Assembly (NCBI GenBank): GCA_947846985.1
Contig: CANTUZ010000004.1
Span: forward strand, 57,017,672 to 57,081,671
Source of the DNA: Fratercula arctica
Lineage: Eukaryota > Chordata > Aves > Charadriiformes > Alcidae
Reading direction: 5' to 3'
DNA length: 64,000 bases
Part shown: positions 60,107 through 64,000 of the stretch, one piece after another
Layout of the letters: the number at the start of each line of letters is the position of its first letter
Numbering within the stretch: the stretch's first letter is position 1
Notes under the pieces: model-generated
Told to the model about the DNA's origin: nothing
The model's database searches: none
The model's input: the letters and a program-made list of their open reading frames with translations, nothing else
Made by a program: the position numbers and the translations under genes

Positions 60107-63079
60107 CCACTCCAGTATGATGGAATCACTGGTGTCACTGAAGCAGCATTAGGCATTTGGGGCAGTCTCTTTCTCTCGAATACCACTCAGCGGTATAGAT
60201 AAATGGTAACACACCAGTTCCGCTGCCTGGGGGAACACTATTTCAAACAATAGCTTAAAATATGATAAAAGAAAAGATTGATTCAGATAATTTCAGTTTA
60301 GGAGGGGAAAAAGCAAAGAAAACCAGAAGGGAATTGAGAGTTTTAGCTATGGATAATTTAAAAAAAAAAATGCAAACTTTTAATATTTAATATCAATAAA
60401 GTTAAAACTGAAGTCATGAGGCCTTTCTGCCTTTGTTATTTTTAATTACTTTCCTTTTTTATATAAATAATACATTTAGTTTCTCTTCCCGGTCTTTTAA
60501 AATATTTTTCTTTTTATATATCTTTTTTTTATTCTATTCCCTCTGTGTTGGGTTTTATCTTATTTTTCCTAATTAAAATGGTTTTTTATGTAAATATACG
60601 CTATTTCTGTTTTTCTACTTCTGATCTTGTTTTGGTGTTCTTTCTCCCTTTCTCTTATTCCAGTTCTTATTTTTTCAATATTTGAAATGTCAATACAACT
60701 CCATGGATGCCGTCTTATTTAGACTATTTGATTTAATGTATTTTTTTTTTTCAGAATGGAAGCTTAGAATGGAAGATATTTCCTTTCATAGAACTTTAAA
60801 TATAATTAAGAATTTTAAGATATTAACCATAGCAATCATTTGATTACTCTATATGTTTATGTAGGGTTACAATGTTACATCAAACTGCTTATGACAGAGA
60901 CTAAATATTGCATTTTCTCAGGTAAAACATATTATAATGCATAGCATTATTATTTTAATACAGAAAGCATTTTAATTGTAGTAACTGTAGTCTACAAAGA
61001 CCCTCCCCCTGCTTCTTAGATCTCAAAATAATTTTTCTATTTGTTTTGTAAACAGAGAAGAGCAGAGAAGGAACACAAGGGAGGAAAGTGGGAACAGTGT
61101 GCAGCTTCAGAAAACATACACCTTTATACAAACAAACAGAAAAGCGAGGTGCCTGGGCCATCCTGTTTTGAGGAGTCTTGGCTACAATGACTTTCTGCTT
61201 TGTTTGACGGAAAAAAAAAAGGTAATTATTTACATGTATTCTCTCATCAATGTACTGGATGTTGTTGACATCTCACAACAGACACAGACCAAGTCCATAA
61301 GATCATGGCATTGCATCTATATAAGTTTATAAGCATCAGACTAACGTAGTTCCACAGAGGATGTGTAGACCTTGATGCCATGATTTCAAAATATCTCAAA
61401 GCACAGATATATTTCTGCTCTTTTGTTTATTCCTCATGATGATCTTCCCATGGGGCTCAGTTTCCCTTGTTTTTCCCCATATTGAACAGCATCAGCTACA
61501 AAACTTCTTCCATTACTTCATCTTTAAAGGAGTGTTTAAGGATCAGCACATTGTATGTAGGCATCAGTACTGAGAAAAAACACCAGTAGGCAGCCCCCAT
61601 GTAAAACCTTAGTACTACACAGTCTGTATTTTGTCAGTCACTGTCAGCAACATCCTCTGCCCAAAAGCTTGGGGGCTGGGTGGTAGATGTGAGCCACCAG
61701 GCACCGTGGCAGCATGCCTGTGTCTCCACTGCAGCGCCATTCCTGGTATCACACAACCCACCAGCCACCAACCCCTTGGCAAGATCACAGGCAACAAGCA
61801 CAGCCCAAAGGACAAAAAGACAAAAACAAATAATCCCAAAGAGGTGGCATTACACCATGGCTTGTTGGCTATGGTAAAAACAAGTTTAAGGGGTATAAAT
61901 AGCAAGCAGAACTCTTCTCTCCAGCGTTGATGGCACACTGAGGTTTTTTTTTTTAAGTGCTCTTCAGATTTGGTGCATGATTTATCACCTCTAATAGCTG
62001 ATAATTAAACCACTTCAGCAAAGCTGTGAAATAGAGAGGACTAGCAATAAAATCTCAATCTCACCTGGCAATTATTTTGAAACTATGCTCCAAATAACCA
62101 GATAAATAAATCTGTCTACGTCACAGGCAATTCTCTGCAGACTGACAATTCCATAAATAAACACACACACAGATGCACACATCCATAGCCACATCTATAT
62201 GTATAAGCTTCAGTGAAATATGGAATAGGTCTTAAAATCAATTGCACAATCCAGGAGAAGAATATGATAAAACTAGAGACGTACTCAATGACCTCTCTTG
62301 AACACTGTGTAACTGGCTCAAGAACAGAATACAAAAGGCTAGATAAAAAAAGAACTAATAAGCAGATATTTTTCAGTTATGGAATCTGAAAAGCTATCTG
62401 GCAATCCTGCTCATTGTTCTGTTTTAGAACTAAAACAAACTGTTCTCGGGACAAGTATCGATTTCACCATTAAAAGAAAACTACCCATTCATAAATATTA
62501 AGTGATGATATTATCTCTTTCCATGACTGCTTTCTTATAGGCAACAAAAGAAACATAATCCACATCCAGGAAAACAATAAATAGCTTTAGCAGCTACAGA
62601 ATCTACTCATCCAACACATCTCTTAAATGGAAAACTGGAAGGACATTTTGGGAAGCTATCCCACTACGGAAAAAAGTAACAGAGCCCTATAAAAGACTCT
62701 GCAGTGCCACAGACAAATTTCAACAGACATAGAAGAGATAGTATTAAATATTTCAAGCCTTTTGATATGTTGTAAAAAGCCTCTCTGTTTCTTATCTTCT
62801 AAAAAAGAAAGTTGAAGGATAAAACAAAAAAAAAGCCTCACACAGTAGTGTGAGAACCTTTGTGTTCATGAGGAAGCTTAACATTTAGAATCTTGTAATA
62901 AAATTATGGGTTAGAGCTCAGAATTTCCCTGTCAACTAGAAAAGTACTCATCCTTCCTTAGAATTCAGGAGGTTTGGAGTTAGAGTCCCTTTAGGTAAGG
63001 CAGTAAAACATTGGAAAATTCTTGATGGTTGAGAGTGAAGTTGTAATAGCTAATTTGTAACCAGGTCCAAGAAAGACAT
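60107..63079. other. AT-rich non-coding stretch
   Basis: 60.36-60.96 kb is extremely A/T-rich with many poly-T runs. A (CA)n run lies at about 62159-62171. The minus-strand 107-codon frame at 61615-61938 has a hydrophobic stretch but starts at GTG and lacks supporting signals. No repeat family is recognised. Confidence 0.5.
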
Positions 63080-63553
63080 GGACCTTTTGTAGAGGGTCCA
63101 GAGGAGGGCCACAAAAATGATCAGAGGGATGGAGAACTTCTCCCATGAGGACAGGCTGAGACAGTTGAGGTTGTTCAGCCTGGAGAAGACTCCGGGGAGA
63201 CCTCATTGCTGCCTTTCAATATTTAAAGTGGGTTTATAAAAAAGATGAGGACAAACTTTTTAGCAGGGCCTGTTGTGATAGGACAAGAGGTAGTGGTTTT
63301 AAACTAAAAGAGGGGAGATTCAGACTAGATATAAGGAAGAAATATTTTATGATGAGTGTGGTGGAACAGTGGAATAGTTGCCCAGAGAGGTGGTAGATGC
63401 CCCATTCCTGGAAACATCAAGATCACATTGAACGGGGCTCTGAGCGACCTGATCTAGTTGAAGATGTCCCTGCTCATTGCAGGGGGGTTGGACTAGATGA
63501 CCTTTAAAGGTCCCTTCCAACCCAAACCATTGTATGATTCTATGATTCCATGA
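63080..63553 (+). mobile_element. CR1 LINE 3' end, young, 5'-truncated
   Basis: The longest recent CR1 fragment in the window. Landmarks in order are AGAGGGTCCAGAGGAGGGCC, TTCAGCCTGGAGAAG, GGGGAGACCTCATTGCTGCC, GGACAAGAGGTAGTGG, TTTAAACTAAAAGAGGGGAG, TTGCCCAGAGAGGTGG, CCTGATCTAGTTGAAGATGT, GGACTAGATGACCTTTAAAG and CCCTTCCAACCCAAACC, then octamer tails ending TGATTCCATGA. It retains the last ORF2 codons and the 3' UTR only. It is the same subfamily as the copies at 3.24 and 31.06 kb. Confidence 0.97.
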
Positions 63554-64000
63554 CCTCTTTAAATATCTTTACATTCTTCTTAGAATTAGGAGATTTGCAT
63601 TATAATTATAGTATTAAAAACTGATGACTTTGAACAACAATTGTGAGTTTTGACATTTTAAGATGTACCTGAATTATGTTTCCATCTCTAATTTCAAGTA
63701 TGATTGATTAAAACTTCTGCTAGTTTTTGTTTGCACAAAAGATTTTATCTTCTTATAGCCACATAACCCAGGAACTGGAGCTACAAGAAAAGCACGAAGG
63801 TATGATGTAACAAAAAGTGTCAGTGAAAGAGAAGAGGTCGCTAGGGCCACACGCTGGAGTAAATTAAGAGGAGAGAGAAAGGTGCTCACTGTTAAAAACA
63901 TGATATTCACAATGCAGAAACATTTGAAAACGCTTTCTAGGGGGAAAACTTTATCATCAACCCTGAAAAAAACAGTCATTACTGAACAGGGAAGATGAGG
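63554..64000. other. Non-coding stretch after the CR1
   Basis: No repeat or exon recognised. The 101-codon minus-strand frame at 63674-63979 is of chance length. It has no acceptor-donor pair and contains no known motif. Confidence 0.45.

Noticed and set aside
61440..61500. GGGGCTCAGTTTCCCTTG as another MIR core
   Set aside because: Only one MIR-like word with no flanking collinear matches. Insufficient.
61615..61938. 107-codon minus-strand frame with a transmembrane-like stretch
   Set aside because: GTG start, and the hydrophobic stretch comes from a T/G-rich segment. No splice or promoter support and no family resemblance.
1..64000. tRNA, rRNA, snRNA or known microRNA genes
   Set aside because: I looked for tRNA A/B-box-like words and familiar conserved small-RNA sequences and saw none. 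A covariance-model scan would be the decisive test.

Overview
The window reads as non-coding, AT-rich vertebrate nuclear DNA, and specifically avian DNA. The main evidence is a set of CR1 LINE 3' ends. These carry the bird-typical terminus in which a (G)GACTAGATGA block and a CCTTCCAACC block precede tandem ATTCTATGA units, seen near 3.24-3.52, 31.06-31.18 and 63.08-63.55 kb, with a related 3' end of another subfamily at 25.56-25.80 kb. ATTCTATGA-type tails rather than ATTCTGTGA suggest a non-galliform bird, but that is inference. No bacterial-style gene organisation, operon, CRISPR array, rRNA or tRNA is visible. The open reading frames are of the length and number expected by chance in 64 kb. 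Most overlap repeats, use non-ATG starts or run through homopolymers.

Layout. 0-3.2 kb: plain sequence, one 24-T tract and a small palindromic relic. 3.2-3.5 kb: CR1. 4.9-8.9 kb: a weakly supported chain of three minus-strand exon-like segments with compatible splice phases, ending in a stop codon. 10.2-11.0 kb: an old CR1 with its 3' end still recognisable. 11-20.6 kb: no family recognised. 20.65-20.97 kb: two MIR-like (CORE-SINE) relics in opposite orientations. 23.3 kb: a relic of an old CR1/L3-like repeat. 25.37-25.84 kb: two CR1 tails close together, one followed by a long A-rich tract. 28.63 kb: a symmetric imperfect palindrome (MITE-like relic). 31.06 kb: an antisense CR1 fragment. 39.4-40.9 kb: sequence that looks like conserved non-coding (enhancer-like) DNA. 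41.9-43.0 and 45.4-45.7 kb: two ancient CR1 bodies from the reverse-transcriptase-encoding region. 44.84-45.03, 47.57-47.67 and 52.61-52.76 kb: three small CpG-rich islets. The last has a possible minus-strand first exon with a good start context and a strong splice donor. 60.06 kb: a short hairpin. 63.08-63.55 kb: the longest young CR1 fragment.

The simplest interpretation is an intergenic desert or a very long intron in a bird genome. If a gene is present, the best candidate runs on the minus strand, possibly from the CpG-rich islet at 52.7 kb toward the putative terminal exon at 4.95 kb. The link between those two ends is not demonstrated here. I found no convincing new multi-gene system. 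The observations most worth checking are the exon chain, the CpG-islet first exon, the palindromic repeat family and the anomalous CR1 tail at 25.8 kb.
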